Made by a program: the position numbers and the translations under genes. Positions 1 to 8,564 of a DNA stretch of 64,000 bases are shown piece after piece; the first letter of the stretch is position 1; each line of letters opens with the position of its first letter. A model generated the notes under the pieces. The model had not been told where the DNA came from, ran no database searches, and saw only the letters and a program-made list of their open reading frames with translations. The DNA comes from an uncultured Clostridia bacterium (GTDB taxonomy: Bacteria; Bacillota; Clostridia; UMGS1810). The DNA is taken from contig CAKSPF010000009.1 of the NCBI GenBank assembly GCA_934481345.1, positions 44,600-108,599 on the forward strand, in the 5' to 3' direction.

Positions 1-27
1 TATAGTTAATATTACTAAATTTTTTAT

Positions 28-57
28 TTGAAAATGTCAAACTAACAGAAATATTAA
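28..57 (+). promoter_or_regulatory. possible promoter of the regulator-pot operon
   Basis: TTGAAA at 28-33 and TATTAA at 52-57 are separated by 18 bases, upstream of the XRE-cupin gene. The match is modest. The leader between this site and the gene is AT-rich, and I could not define an operator in it. Confidence 0.3.
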
Positions 58-183
58 ACTTTTTGTTTAAAACAGCATTTTGAACGGAAAACAAATTCCG
101 CAAAAATACGGAGAGGGGGCGTAAAATGCAGATAAAATGCGGTCTTTTGCCAAAAACGGTTTTTTATGTGCATTTTTACCAAT

Positions 184-723
184 ATGGAAATCGGCAGTAA
201 GCTGAAACAGTTACGGATACAAAACAATCTTACGCAGGAGGAGCTTGCAGACAGGTGTGAACTGTCAAAGGGGTTTATATCGCAGATTGAGCGCGAGCTT
301 GCGTCGCCTTCAATTTCTACGCTGTCGGATTTATTGCAGTGTCTGGGAACGGATCTCAAGGATTTTTTCAATGACGCTGCCGACAACGATGTGGTATTTA
401 CCAAAGATGATGTGTTTGTGAAGGAAAACAAGGACGATAACAACATTATCAACTGGATCGTGCCTAATTCTCAAAAGCACGATATGGAGCCTATAATAAT
501 CACGCTTTTGCCGGGGGGCACGTCATATGTGGATGACCCTCATGACGGCGAAGAATTCGGGTATGTCCTGAGCGGAAGTGTATATGTTTATCACGGGGGA
601 AAGAGATACAAAGCAAAAAAGAACGAGAGCTTTTATTACAAGGCAAATCAGGTACATTATATAAAAAACAGCGGCAAAACCAACGCTTCGGTGCTGTGGG
701 TATCGACGCCGCCGAATTTCTAA
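184..723 (+). CDS. XRE-family regulator with C-terminal cupin domain
   Basis: A 179-aa DNA-binding regulator. Residues 5-60 form a lambda-repressor-type helix-turn-helix (start IGSKLKQLR, recognition part LSKGFISQIERELASPSIS). Residues about 110-175 form a cupin sensor domain (PGGTSYVDDPHDGEEFGYVL ending in LWVSTPPNF). This architecture is typical of PuuR/polyamine-type local regulators. The ATG at 184 matches the usual family N-terminus; an in-frame ATG at 166 would add six residues. It lies 34 bases upstream of potA on the same strand, so it is probably the first gene of the pot operon and likely controls it in response to a small ligand such as a polyamine. The ligand is inferred from context. 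Confidence 0.9.
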   Translation: MEIGSKLKQLRIQNNLTQEELADRCELSKGFISQIERELASPSISTLSDLLQCLGTDLKDFFNDAADNDVVFTKDDVFVKENKDDNNIINWIVPNSQKHDMEPIIITLLPGGTSYVDDPHDGEEFGYVLSGSVYVYHGGKRYKAKKNESFYYKANQVHYIKNSGKTNASVLWVSTPPNF

Positions 724-757
724 ACTGTCTGAGTATTATTGAAAAGGGGTATAGCAA

Positions 758-1810
758 TTGAGCCATTTAATAGAACTTACACATATCTGCAAGAGCTTTG
801 AGGAAACAGAGGTACTTAAGGATATAAATCTATATATAGATAAGAACGAATTTGTCACACTTCTGGGACCGAGCGGCTGCGGAAAGTCCACTATACTGAG
901 AATTATTTCCGGGTTTGAAACTCCGACGTCGGGAGATGTGCTTTTTGAAGGCAAAAGTATACTGAAAATACCGCCGTATGAGCGCACGGTAAACACTGTT
1001 TTTCAGAAATATGCGCTGTTTCCGCATCTGAATGTTGCGGACAATATTGCATTTGGACTGAAGCTCAAAAAAATGAGCCAAAAAGAAATAAATATAAAGG
1101 TCGGCAAGGTGCTTGAGCTTGTCAATCTGTCGGGATACGAAAACAGGCTTATTACCTCGCTTTCCGGCGGTCAGCAGCAGCGTATTGCGATTGCAAGGGC
1201 AATCGTGAATGAGCCGTCCGTACTTTTGCTTGACGAACCTCTTGCGGCGCTTGACTTAAAGCTCAGACAGGGGATGCAGCTCGAGCTTAAAAACATGCAG
1301 AGAGAGCTTGGAATTACCTTTATATATGTAACACACGACCAGGAGGAAGCTCTTACCATGTCGGACACGGTTGTGGTAATGCGCGACGGCACGATACAGC
1401 AGATAGGCAAACCTACAGACGTTTACAACGAGCCGAAGAATGCATATGTTGCTGACTTTATAGGAAAGAGCAATATAGTTTCGGGAATTATGAAGTCGGA
1501 CTGTCTTGTAAACATTGAGGGTGTTGACTTTGAGTGTGTGGACAAAAACTTCGGAGTAAACGAGGCGGTAGACGTTGTGGTGCGCCCGGAGGATATATAT
1601 CTTGTAGAGCCTGACAAGGGAAAAATAAAGGGAGTTGTCGAATCTGCAATATTTAAAGGGGTGCATTACGAAATGTGTGTACTCGCAGACGACGGACAGA
1701 AGTGGATTATTCATGACACCAACCTCTTTGCGGCAGGCACGGCTGTAGGAATTCTTGTAAAGCCGTTTGACATTCATGTCATGAAAAAAACAGGCGGGGG
1801 GCAGAATTAA
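758..1810 (+). CDS. potA: spermidine/putrescine ABC transporter ATP-binding protein
   Basis: A 350-aa cytoplasmic ATPase that powers polyamine import. Walker A is GPSGCGKST near residue 40, the signature is LSGGQQQR, and Walker B is VLLLDEPLAALD, followed by the H-loop VTHDQEEAL. A TOBE-type ligand-binding tail occupies residues about 270-345, as in PotA and MalK-type ATPases. The start is TTG at 758, preceded by an AAAAGGGG ribosome binding site at 742-749. It overlaps potB by one base (TAATG), which implies translational coupling. The substrate is assigned from the complete potABCD set. Confidence 0.93.
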   Translation: MSHLIELTHICKSFEETEVLKDINLYIDKNEFVTLLGPSGCGKSTILRIISGFETPTSGDVLFEGKSILKIPPYERTVNTVFQKYALFPHLNVADNIAFGLKLKKMSQKEINIKVGKVLELVNLSGYENRLITSLSGGQQQRIAIARAIVNEPSVLLLDEPLAALDLKLRQGMQLELKNMQRELGITFIYVTHDQEEALTMSDTVVVMRDGTIQQIGKPTDVYNEPKNAYVADFIGKSNIVSGIMKSDCLVNIEGVDFECVDKNFGVNEAVDVVVRPEDIYLVEPDKGKIKGVVESAIFKGVHYEMCVLADDGQKWIIHDTNLFAAGTAVGILVKPFDIHVMKKTGGGQN

Positions 1811-2655
1811 TGTACAAGAAATTTCTTTCCTATCCGCACCTGATATGGATGATGGTGTTTGTGCTCGTTCCAATTGTACTGGTTTTTCTCTACAGCGTCA
1901 ATGTACTTTCGACAAACGGCACAACAGGATTTTCGTTTGAAAACTACAAAACCTTTTTTGACATAACATATATGAAGATATTTGCGTATTCGTTATGGAT
2001 TGCGCTTCTGAGCACGGTTTTTTGCTTGCTTTTCGGCTATCCCGTGGCATATATCCTTGCAAAAAGAGATGCCGAAAAGATGAAAACAGGCAAAAAAAGC
2101 AGCACGCTGTTTATGCTTTTTGTAATGCCTATGTGGATGAACATGATGCTCAGAACATATTCATGGCTTACAATTCTCGAAACAAACGGACTTTTAAACA
2201 GTATTCTGGGATTTTTTAATTTGCCGAAGGTAAACATACTGTATACTTCGTCGGCAGTTATACTCGGAATGGTTTATGATTTTATTCCGTTTATGATATT
2301 GCCGGTATATTCGGTTCTTGTAAAAATAGACTCAAGCCTTAAAGAAGCCGCAGAGGATCTCGGCGCTCCGCCGAGAAAGGTATTTGCTTCCGTTACCGTT
2401 CCGCTCAGTCTTCCGGGAGTTGTATCGGGAATAACAATGGTATTTCTGCCGTCCATTACGACTTTTTATATTTCAAACATATTCGGCGGCGGACAGATAA
2501 TGCTTATAGGAAATCTGATTGAGCAGCAGTTCCTTGTTGCAAACAACTGGAACTTTGGTTCGGCAATATCAATTATAATGATGATTTTGGTATTTATGTC
2601 TATGAAGATTATGAATTTATTTAACAAGGGCAACAGGCAAATGTCTGTCTTTTAG
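1810..2655 (+). CDS. potB: spermidine/putrescine ABC transporter permease
   Basis: A 281-aa inner-membrane permease with about six hydrophobic helices. The MetI-like EAA loop reads EAAEDLGAPPRKVFASVTVPL, near residues 178-198, and contacts the ATPase. Length and the N-terminal helix (LIWMMVFVLVPIVLVFLYSV) are typical of PotB. The start codon overlaps the potA stop. It works with PotC as a heterodimeric pore. Confidence 0.92.
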   Translation: MYKKFLSYPHLIWMMVFVLVPIVLVFLYSVNVLSTNGTTGFSFENYKTFFDITYMKIFAYSLWIALLSTVFCLLFGYPVAYILAKRDAEKMKTGKKSSTLFMLFVMPMWMNMMLRTYSWLTILETNGLLNSILGFFNLPKVNILYTSSAVILGMVYDFIPFMILPVYSVLVKIDSSLKEAAEDLGAPPRKVFASVTVPLSLPGVVSGITMVFLPSITTFYISNIFGGGQIMLIGNLIEQQFLVANNWNFGSAISIIMMILVFMSMKIMNLFNKGNRQMSVF

Positions 2656-2671
2656 GCGGTGAGAATTTAAA

Positions 2672-3472
2672 TTGAAAAGTAAAGTAAGAAAAATTTTGGA
2701 AAGCATATATATTTATGCAATGTTTATGTTTTTGTATATACCGATAATTGTGCTTATGGTTTTTTCGCTTAATTCGGCAAAATCAAGAGGTGTATGGGGC
2801 GGATTTTCGCTTAAATGGTATTACGAAATGCTTAGTGACATGCAGCTTTTGTCAGCGCTCAAAAATACGCTTATAGTCGGAGTGCTTTCCGCTGTTATTT
2901 CGTGTGTTATCGGCACTGCTGCGGCGATAGGAATCAGGGGATTCAAAAGCAAAAGGGTAAGAAATATAATAACCGAGGTAACGAACATTCCGATGGTAAG
3001 CAGCGAGCTTGTAATAGGCGTATCGCTCATGCTCCTGTTTATAGCGCTGAGGCTTCCGCGCGGACTTTTTACCATGCTTCTGGCGCATATCACATTTAAC
3101 ATACCGTATGTTATACTCTCTGTTACTCCGAAGCTTATGCAGCTTGACGAAAATATATACGAGGCGGCTCTCGACTTGGGGGCAAAGCCGTTTTATGCAT
3201 TCCGTCATGTGGTTTTGCCGGAAATTATGCCGGGTATAATAAACGGGCTTTTGCTTGCGTTTACGCTTTCGATTGACGATTTTGTAATAAGTTTTTTCAC
3301 TGCCGGAAACGGTGTGAGCAATCTGTCGATTTATGTATACACTACGGCAAAAAGACTTAATCCCAAAATAAACGCGCTTTCTACGATAATGTTTATTGTG
3401 ATTATGACAATGCTTTTTATAATAAACAAACGTACATCGAAGGATAAAGACGACAATGTACTTATGAGTTAA
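2672..3472 (+). CDS. potC: spermidine/putrescine ABC transporter permease
   Basis: A 266-aa inner-membrane permease, the partner of PotB, with about six hydrophobic helices. The EAA loop reads YEAALDLGAKPFYAFRHVVL, near residues 168-187. The later segment SIDDFVISFFTAG is characteristic of the PotC branch. The start is TTG at 2672 behind a GGCGGTGAG ribosome binding site, 16 bases after the potB stop. Confidence 0.92.
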   Translation: MKSKVRKILESIYIYAMFMFLYIPIIVLMVFSLNSAKSRGVWGGFSLKWYYEMLSDMQLLSALKNTLIVGVLSAVISCVIGTAAAIGIRGFKSKRVRNIITEVTNIPMVSSELVIGVSLMLLFIALRLPRGLFTMLLAHITFNIPYVILSVTPKLMQLDENIYEAALDLGAKPFYAFRHVVLPEIMPGIINGLLLAFTLSIDDFVISFFTAGNGVSNLSIYVYTTAKRLNPKINALSTIMFIVIMTMLFIINKRTSKDKDDNVLMS

Positions 3473-3484
3473 AAGGTGAATACT

Positions 3485-3625
3485 ATGGTAGGATTTTTAA
3501 CTTTTTGTTTGTTTTTTTATTTGTCAGCTAAAGATGCCGATATAAATTTAAGGACAGCATTATTTGTAATAATGATTATACAGTTTATAGCATGGTTATA
3601 CAGACCGAGGAGGAAGAAAAAATGA
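3485..3625 (+). CDS. 46-aa small membrane protein between potC and potD
   Basis: A short open frame of 46 codons starting at ATG 3485. An AAAGGTGAAT ribosome binding site directly follows the potC stop. It reads MVGFLTFCLFFYLS, a short polar turn, then LFVIMIIQFIAWLY and a strongly basic end PRRKK, so it has two hydrophobic segments and a positive tail. The stop overlaps the potD start (ATGA at 3622-3625), and the potD ribosome binding site lies inside its last codons. The position and coupling argue that it is translated. It may be a small accessory subunit of the transporter, or mainly a device for coupling potD translation. I do not recognise a family. Confidence 0.6.
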   Translation: MVGFLTFCLFFYLSAKDADINLRTALFVIMIIQFIAWLYRPRRKKK

Positions 3626-4668
3626 AGAAATTAACAGCTTTGATTTTGATACTGGTTATGGCATGTCCGCTGCTTTCCGGCTGCGGAAGCAAGAAAACCA
3701 CTATTTATGTCTACAACGTGGGAGATTACATTGACGAGGACGTTATAGACCAGTTTGAAAAAGAAAATCCGGATATTAAGGTTAATTATGAAACATATTA
3801 TACAAATGAAGAAATGTATATTAAAGTAAAAAACAACAGCACTGCATATGACATTGTTTTCCCGTCGGATTACATGGTGCAGCGAATGATAGACGAAAAC
3901 CTCTTAAACAAAATAAATTTTGACAACATACCCAATATGAAAAACATAGGTACGCAGTATCAGAATCTTGATTATGATCCCAAAAACGAATACAGTGTTC
4001 CGTATATGTGGGGAACTATGGGCATACTATATAACAAGAATATGGTGGATGAAAAGGACATGACAAGCTGGAAGGCTATGTATGACAAGAAATACTCCGG
4101 AAAAATCTTTATGCTTGACAGTGAAAGAGATATGATTTCGGTTACTCTGAAGATGCTCGGATACTCCATGAACAGCAAAAACGGCGCCGAGCTTGAAAAA
4201 GCAAAGAAAGCGCTTATAGCTCAGAAGCCGCTCGTAAAAGCATACTGCGGAGATGAAGTCAAGGACAAAATAATAGCAGGCGAGGGAGCGATGACAATTG
4301 CCTGGTCGGGCGACGCTTTTTACTGCATGGAGCAGGATAAAAGCGACTCTCTGAGATACAGCATACCGAAGGAGGGTTCTAATCTCTGGTTTGACGCTAT
4401 GGTTATTCCGAAGACGAGCAAGCATCAGGCAGAGGCGGAAAAATTCATCGACTTTATGTGCCGTCCCGATATTGCCAAAAAGAATGCGGATTATATAGGA
4501 TATTCGACATCAAACGTTGAAGCACAGAAACTTCTGGATGACGATGTGAAGAACAATCCGTTAAGATACCCCGATTTGACTAAGCTTGATAACATGGAAA
4601 TATTTACGTATGACAAGGAGCTTTCCGAAAAATACAGCAAATTATGGCAGGAAGTAAAAGTAAAATAA
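3622..4668 (+). CDS. potD: spermidine/putrescine-binding lipoprotein
   Basis: A 348-aa extracytoplasmic binding protein. The signal peptide ends in the lipobox LLSGC near residue 20, so the mature protein should be a membrane-anchored lipoprotein. Family features are VYNVGDYIDEDVIDQFEK at the start of the mature domain, the polyamine-pocket region YDIVFPSDYMVQRM, and VPYMWGTMGILYN. The start at ATG 3622 is chosen because GAGGAGG lies at 3607-3613 and the signal peptide begins there; an upstream in-frame codon at 3592 would precede the signal. It is the last gene of the pot operon. Confidence 0.93.
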   Translation: MKKLTALILILVMACPLLSGCGSKKTTIYVYNVGDYIDEDVIDQFEKENPDIKVNYETYYTNEEMYIKVKNNSTAYDIVFPSDYMVQRMIDENLLNKINFDNIPNMKNIGTQYQNLDYDPKNEYSVPYMWGTMGILYNKNMVDEKDMTSWKAMYDKKYSGKIFMLDSERDMISVTLKMLGYSMNSKNGAELEKAKKALIAQKPLVKAYCGDEVKDKIIAGEGAMTIAWSGDAFYCMEQDKSDSLRYSIPKEGSNLWFDAMVIPKTSKHQAEAEKFIDFMCRPDIAKKNADYIGYSTSNVEAQKLLDDDVKNNPLRYPDLTKLDNMEIFTYDKELSEKYSKLWQEVKVK

Positions 4669-4676
4669 AAAAATAC

Positions 4677-4705
4677 TTGCATTTTTATTATATACATTAT
4701 ATACT
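4677..4705 (+). promoter_or_regulatory. sigma-A-type promoter of acpP-rnc
   Basis: TTGCAT at 4677-4682 and TATACT at 4700-4705 are separated by exactly 17 bases. It lies between the potD stop and acpP. Confidence 0.65.
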
Positions 4706-4755
4706 ATGTTATTGGGCGGATAATTCTGCCAATAATCAAGCGGAGGTGAATATGA

Positions 4756-4992
4756 ATGGTTTTCGAGAAAATAAAGGATATTCTTGCAGAGCAGCTTAAT
4801 ATAGATGAAAATGATATTACAATGGATTCATCTTTTATAGACGACCTTGGCGCTGATTCACTCGACATTGTGGAGCTCATAATGGCAATGGAGGAGGAAT
4901 TCGGCGTGGAAATTCCCGAAGAAGACGCAGAGAGCATTTCCACAGTCGGCGCTGCAGTTGAATACATTAAGGCAAATTCAAATAATAACTGA
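4756..4992 (+). CDS. acpP: acyl carrier protein
   Basis: A 78-aa acidic carrier protein that holds growing acyl chains on a phosphopantetheine arm during fatty acid synthesis. The modification motif is LGADSLDIVELIM, with the attachment serine near residue 37. Length and the four-helix pattern are standard. The ribosome binding site GGAGGTG lies 7 bases before ATG 4756. It is followed 17 bases later by rnc, the common acpP-rnc arrangement of Firmicutes. Confidence 0.95.
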   Translation: MVFEKIKDILAEQLNIDENDITMDSSFIDDLGADSLDIVELIMAMEEEFGVEIPEEDAESISTVGAAVEYIKANSNNN

Positions 4993-5009
4993 TTGTCAGA
5001 GGATTGAAA

Positions 5010-5702
5010 ATGACTGATTTAAAGAAGCTTGAAGCAAGCCTGGGCTATACCTTTAAGGATGCGGCGCTGCTCAGAAACGCACTTACGCATCCGTCGTATG
5101 TAAACGAAAAGAAAATAAACAGAATACGCTCAAATCAGCGTCTTGAGTTTTTCGGCGATTCGGTTCTTTCGGTATCAGTGAGCGAATACATTTTTTTGAA
5201 TCTGAAATCTTATCCGGAGGGTAAGCTTACGGAGCTGCGCGCAAAGGTCGTATGTGAGAAAGCGCTTGCGGATATGGCGCGCCGGTTAAACGTAGGCGAA
5301 TATCTGATTTTGGGCAAAGGTGAAATTAAGTCGCACGGCGGCGACAGAGATTCCACGCTTTCTGACGCCATGGAGGCAATTATTGCGGCTGTGTATCTGG
5401 ACGGCGGTTTTGAAACGGCAAAGAAATTTGTGATTGACAACATGGCTGATTTGATAGAAAGCTTAACGGAAAACGAAGAGGCTATGCATAACTGCAAATC
5501 CGAGCTTCAGGAGCTTGTCCAAAAAAACGGTCAGACTGTAAATTATACGGTTGTAGACGAGAAAGGCCCCGAACACGAAAAGGTGTTTAAGGTTGCGGTT
5601 ATGGTTGATAACAGCGTAATTGCAACAGGGCAGGGCGCCAGCAAAAAAAAGGCGGAGCAGAATGCTGCCGAGCAGGCGCTCAGAATATTTACAAATAAAT
5701 AA
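5010..5702 (+). CDS. rnc: ribonuclease III
   Basis: A 230-aa double-strand-specific endoribonuclease that matures rRNA and processes structured RNAs. The N-terminal RNase III domain has the signature NQRLEFFGDSVL (catalytic acidic cluster near residue 45) and a second acidic site, DAMEAIIAAVYLDGG. The C-terminal double-stranded RNA-binding domain occupies residues about 158-228 and ends GASKKKAEQNAAEQALR. ATG 5010 is preferred over TTG 5004 because AGAGG at 4998-5002 is then 7 bases away. Confidence 0.95.
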   Translation: MTDLKKLEASLGYTFKDAALLRNALTHPSYVNEKKINRIRSNQRLEFFGDSVLSVSVSEYIFLNLKSYPEGKLTELRAKVVCEKALADMARRLNVGEYLILGKGEIKSHGGDRDSTLSDAMEAIIAAVYLDGGFETAKKFVIDNMADLIESLTENEEAMHNCKSELQELVQKNGQTVNYTVVDEKGPEHEKVFKVAVMVDNSVIATGQGASKKKAEQNAAEQALRIFTNK

Positions 5703-5722
5703 TTGACGCTAAAAATTAAATT

Positions 5723-5770
5723 AATACCCGTACATTGCATGTGTAGAGCGCAGTGTGCGGGTATTGTTTT
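5723..5770 (+). terminator. intrinsic terminator after rnc
   Basis: AATACCCG and CGGGTATT form the base of a hairpin followed by GTTTTGT, just after the rnc stop. Confidence 0.6.
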
Positions 5771-5835
5771 GTATAATGCCCAAAAAGCTTTCCGATAACG
5801 CTTTAAAAATTGTGCAACATTTTTGAATAAAACAC

Positions 5836-5864
5836 TTTACAACTTTACTATGATAAAGTATAAT
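5836..5864 (+). promoter_or_regulatory. promoter of the amino-acid ABC transporter operon
   Basis: TTTACA at 5836-5841 and TATAAT at 5859-5864 have a 17-base spacer. The binding-protein start is 33 bases downstream. Confidence 0.7.
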
Positions 5865-5896
5865 AAGTGTATCTTAAATTAAGGGGAAATAAAACT

Positions 5897-6739
5897 ATGA
5901 AAAAAATTATGGCATTATTGCTCTCAACGGTAATTGTTGCCGCAGGTCTTTGCGCTTGCTCCGGCAACGGTACAAAGGATAACGGCAGCGACAAAAAAGA
6001 AACAAAGACAAGTTATGACAATCTGACTGTTGCATGTGAGCTTACAAGCGAGGAATACGGAATTGCTTTCAGAAAAGGTTCCGATCTGACGGCTAAGGTA
6101 AACGAGCTTATGGATGAGCTTACGACAGACGGCACTCTTCCGAAGCTTGCGGAAAAATACAACCTTACCTTGGCAGACGCTAAATCTGAAGAAGCAGGCG
6201 ATGTTACGATTAAGGATATTGATTACATAACGGAAAACGGCAAAATGATTATAGGCATAACGGATTATGAGCCTATGAACTACAAAGACGCTAAAGGCAA
6301 CTGGACGGGATTTGATACGGAATTTGCTCAGAGTGTCTGCGAAAAACTCGGTGTTGAAGCTGAATTTGTGGAAATAGACTGGGATAATAAGTTTGCAGCG
6401 CTTGATTCTAAGGCAATTGACTGCATATGGAACGGTATGACAATTTCTGACGAGGTTTTGCGTAACACAAGCTGCACCAAAGCTTATGTAAAAAATGCAC
6501 AGGTTGTTGTTTTGAGCAAGGATAAGGCTTCCGAATACAAGAAAGCCGCTGATATGAAAGATCTTACTTTTGCAGTTGAGTCGGGTTCTGCCGGTGCGTC
6601 CGCTGCCGAGGAAAACGGATTTGAAAACGTGGTTGAAGTCGCAGCTCAGACAGACGCATTGCTTGAGGTTACAAGCGGTTCCAGTGACGCATGCATTATT
6701 GACATAACAATGGCAAATGCAATGCTCGGCACAAAATAA
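5897..6739 (+). CDS. amino-acid-binding lipoprotein, apparently circularly permuted
   Basis: A 280-aa substrate-binding protein of the family 3 (polar amino acid) type. The signal peptide ends at the lipobox LCAC near residue 21. The start at ATG 5897 has AAGGGG at 5881-5886. The order of segments is unusual. Residues about 40-95 (LTSEEYGIAFRKGSDLTAKV to LPKLAEKYNLTLA) are what normally ends such a protein. Residues about 103-280 (DYITENGKMIIGITDYEPMN, then GNWTGFDTEFAQSVCEKLGV, to DACIIDITMANAMLGTK) are what normally begins it, and the gene stops just where the missing tail should follow. The total length is normal, so the domain seems complete but rotated. It is followed by a permease and an ATPase. 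Confidence 0.85.
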   Translation: MKKIMALLLSTVIVAAGLCACSGNGTKDNGSDKKETKTSYDNLTVACELTSEEYGIAFRKGSDLTAKVNELMDELTTDGTLPKLAEKYNLTLADAKSEEAGDVTIKDIDYITENGKMIIGITDYEPMNYKDAKGNWTGFDTEFAQSVCEKLGVEAEFVEIDWDNKFAALDSKAIDCIWNGMTISDEVLRNTSCTKAYVKNAQVVVLSKDKASEYKKAADMKDLTFAVESGSAGASAAEENGFENVVEVAAQTDALLEVTSGSSDACIIDITMANAMLGTK

Positions 6740-6749
6740 ATTATAACCA

Positions 6750-6910
6750 CAGTGCAGATGACCTCCTATAAGACGGTGGATTTTATTTCAGAATTTCAGA
6801 GGGAGTTTTAATATCCCGCCGAAACCCTGAAGAGCTAACGCTCACTGCACAGGTTGCAATAAGTCGCAAGCTCTGCTCCCTGCAGGCAAAGCAGGAGCGC
6901 TGCTCCGATT
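6750..6910 (+). other. hairpin-rich intergenic segment, possible structured RNA or small repeat
   Basis: This non-coding stretch lies between the binding-protein gene and its permease. GTGCAG at 6752-6757 can pair with CTGCAC at 6845-6850, enclosing small stems (GGGA/TCCC, and GAGC/GCTC at 6832-6843). A TTGC/GCAA hairpin and a strong GCTCC-CTGC/GCAG-GAGC hairpin follow. I do not recognise an Rfam family. It could be a structured leader tuning permease expression, or an inserted extragenic repeat. Confidence 0.35.
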
Positions 6911-6998
6911 TAAAAATGATAACAATACAGACTACAGCAGGGCAGTGGGCATTTTTCATAATGCTTATTGCCTTTGCTTGGCGTTATGAGGGAATACT

Positions 6999-7706
6999 AT
7001 GTTTTTAGAAGTATCAATGAAATTACTTGAGGGATTCGGCGTTACATTCAAAATATTTTTGCTTACGCTTGTGTTTGCGCTGCCCTTGGGACTGATTATA
7101 AGTTTCGGTTCAATGTGCCGTGCAAAAATTGTAAAGTGGATTGTAAAAGTCTTTATATGGATTATACGCGGTACACCGCTTATGCTGCAGCTTATTATTA
7201 TATATTACGGGCCGGGGCTTGTCGGCGTATGGGCGACGCGCATGGTTACTGCGGGTACATATTCGGGAGTTTTGATAGAATGGTTGGCGACGTGGAAAGT
7301 TTTCGACCGTTTTTTTGCGCTGATGCTGGCATTTGTAATTAATTATGCATGCTATTTTTCCGAGATATTCCGCGGCGGAATAGAATCGATACCGCGCGGA
7401 CAGTATGAAGCCGGACAGGTGCTCGGACTGACAAAGGTACAGGTTTTCTTTAAAATTGTTTTGCTGCAGGTTGTAAAGAGGATAGTGCCGCCTATGAGCA
7501 ATGAGATTATAACTCTCGTAAAAGATACGTCGCTTGCAAGAATTATTATGGTGTATGAAGTAATATGGAATGCACAGAAGTTTATAAAATCCGACGGTCT
7601 TTTGTGGCCGCTGTTCTACACGGGTGTATACTATCTGTTGTTCTGCGGCATACTTACGGTTTTATTCGGTTATATAGAAAAGAAAATGAGTTATTTCAGG
7701 AGTTAA
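6999..7706 (+). CDS. amino-acid ABC transporter permease
   Basis: A 235-aa inner-membrane permease of the HisM/GlnP type. It has about five hydrophobic helices, the family signature FIWIIRGTPLMLQLIIIYYG near residues 50-70, and an EAA loop EAGQVLGLTKVQVFFKIVLL. GAGGGA lies 7 bases before ATG 6999. It probably acts as a homodimer with the following ATPase and the upstream binding lipoprotein. The exact amino acid cannot be read from the sequence. Confidence 0.9.
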   Translation: MFLEVSMKLLEGFGVTFKIFLLTLVFALPLGLIISFGSMCRAKIVKWIVKVFIWIIRGTPLMLQLIIIYYGPGLVGVWATRMVTAGTYSGVLIEWLATWKVFDRFFALMLAFVINYACYFSEIFRGGIESIPRGQYEAGQVLGLTKVQVFFKIVLLQVVKRIVPPMSNEIITLVKDTSLARIIMVYEVIWNAQKFIKSDGLLWPLFYTGVYYLLFCGILTVLFGYIEKKMSYFRS

Positions 7707-7710
7707 TGAT

Positions 7711-8469
7711 ATGCCAATATTAGAGGTTAAAAATTTAAAAAAGAATTTCGGTAAAAACGAGGTTTTAAAAGGAATAGATTTTTCTCTTGAAAAAGGAGAA
7801 ATATTAACGGTTATCGGTTCGTCCGGAAGCGGAAAGACAACGCTTTTAAGATGTATTAATTTTCTCGAGTTTGCACAGTCGGGAACTATATCGGTAAACG
7901 GGAATGTGATATATGACGGTTTATCCAAAGAAAAATTAAGCGACGCGCAAATAAGAGAAAACAGGCTTCATTTTGGTTTGGTGTTTCAGTCGTTTAACCT
8001 TTTTCCGCAGTACACGGTACTGAAAAATGTCACTTTGGCACCCGGATTGCTTAAACTGGACACGGCGGAGAATATAGAAAAAAATGCTTTGTCACTCATA
8101 GAAAGGGTAGGACTGAGCGACAAAATCCACAGCTATCCCTGCGAGCTGTCGGGAGGTCAGCAGCAGAGGGTTGCCATAGCCCGTGCGCTGGCGTTAAATC
8201 CGGATATTCTGTGCTTTGACGAGCCGACTTCGGCTCTTGATCCGGAGCTTACCGGAGAGGTTCTCAAGGTTATAAAGAGCCTTAAAAGCTCGGACAGGAC
8301 TATGATAATAGTAACGCATGAAATGGAATTTGCCAGAAACGTATCGGATAAAATAATTTTCATGGCGGACGGAGTAATTGAAGAATACGGCACACCGGAG
8401 CAAATATTTACAAATCCGAAATCGGAGAGAACAAAGGCATTTCTGAGCAAGTCGCTTGAGAGCTTTTAA
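7711..8469 (+). CDS. amino-acid ABC transporter ATP-binding protein
   Basis: A 252-aa GlnQ/HisP-type ATPase. Walker A is GSSGSGKTT, the Q-loop region is LVFQSFNLFPQ, the signature is LSGGQQQR, Walker B is ILCFDEPTSALD and the switch histidine is in VTHEME. It starts 4 bases after the permease stop with a CAGGAG ribosome binding site. It completes the transporter with the permuted binding protein and the permease. Confidence 0.92.
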   Translation: MPILEVKNLKKNFGKNEVLKGIDFSLEKGEILTVIGSSGSGKTTLLRCINFLEFAQSGTISVNGNVIYDGLSKEKLSDAQIRENRLHFGLVFQSFNLFPQYTVLKNVTLAPGLLKLDTAENIEKNALSLIERVGLSDKIHSYPCELSGGQQQRVAIARALALNPDILCFDEPTSALDPELTGEVLKVIKSLKSSDRTMIIVTHEMEFARNVSDKIIFMADGVIEEYGTPEQIFTNPKSERTKAFLSKSLESF

Positions 8470-8509
8470 TAATAAGTATGATTTTAATGAATATAATATA
8501 AATATGTTT

Positions 8510-8533
8510 CCCGCCTGAACCGGCGGGATTTTA
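8510..8533 (+). terminator. intrinsic terminator after the amino-acid transporter
   Basis: CCCGCC at 8510-8515 pairs with GGCGGG at 8522-8527, followed by ATTTTAA. Confidence 0.65.
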
Positions 8534-8564
8534 ACTTATTGAATTGTGTGAGGAGGAGTTTGTT

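Noticed and set aside
6916..7008. A 30-codon hydrophobic ORF just before the amino-acid permease
   Set aside because: No ribosome binding site, and it overlaps the well-supported permease start; kept only as part of the non-coding segment.
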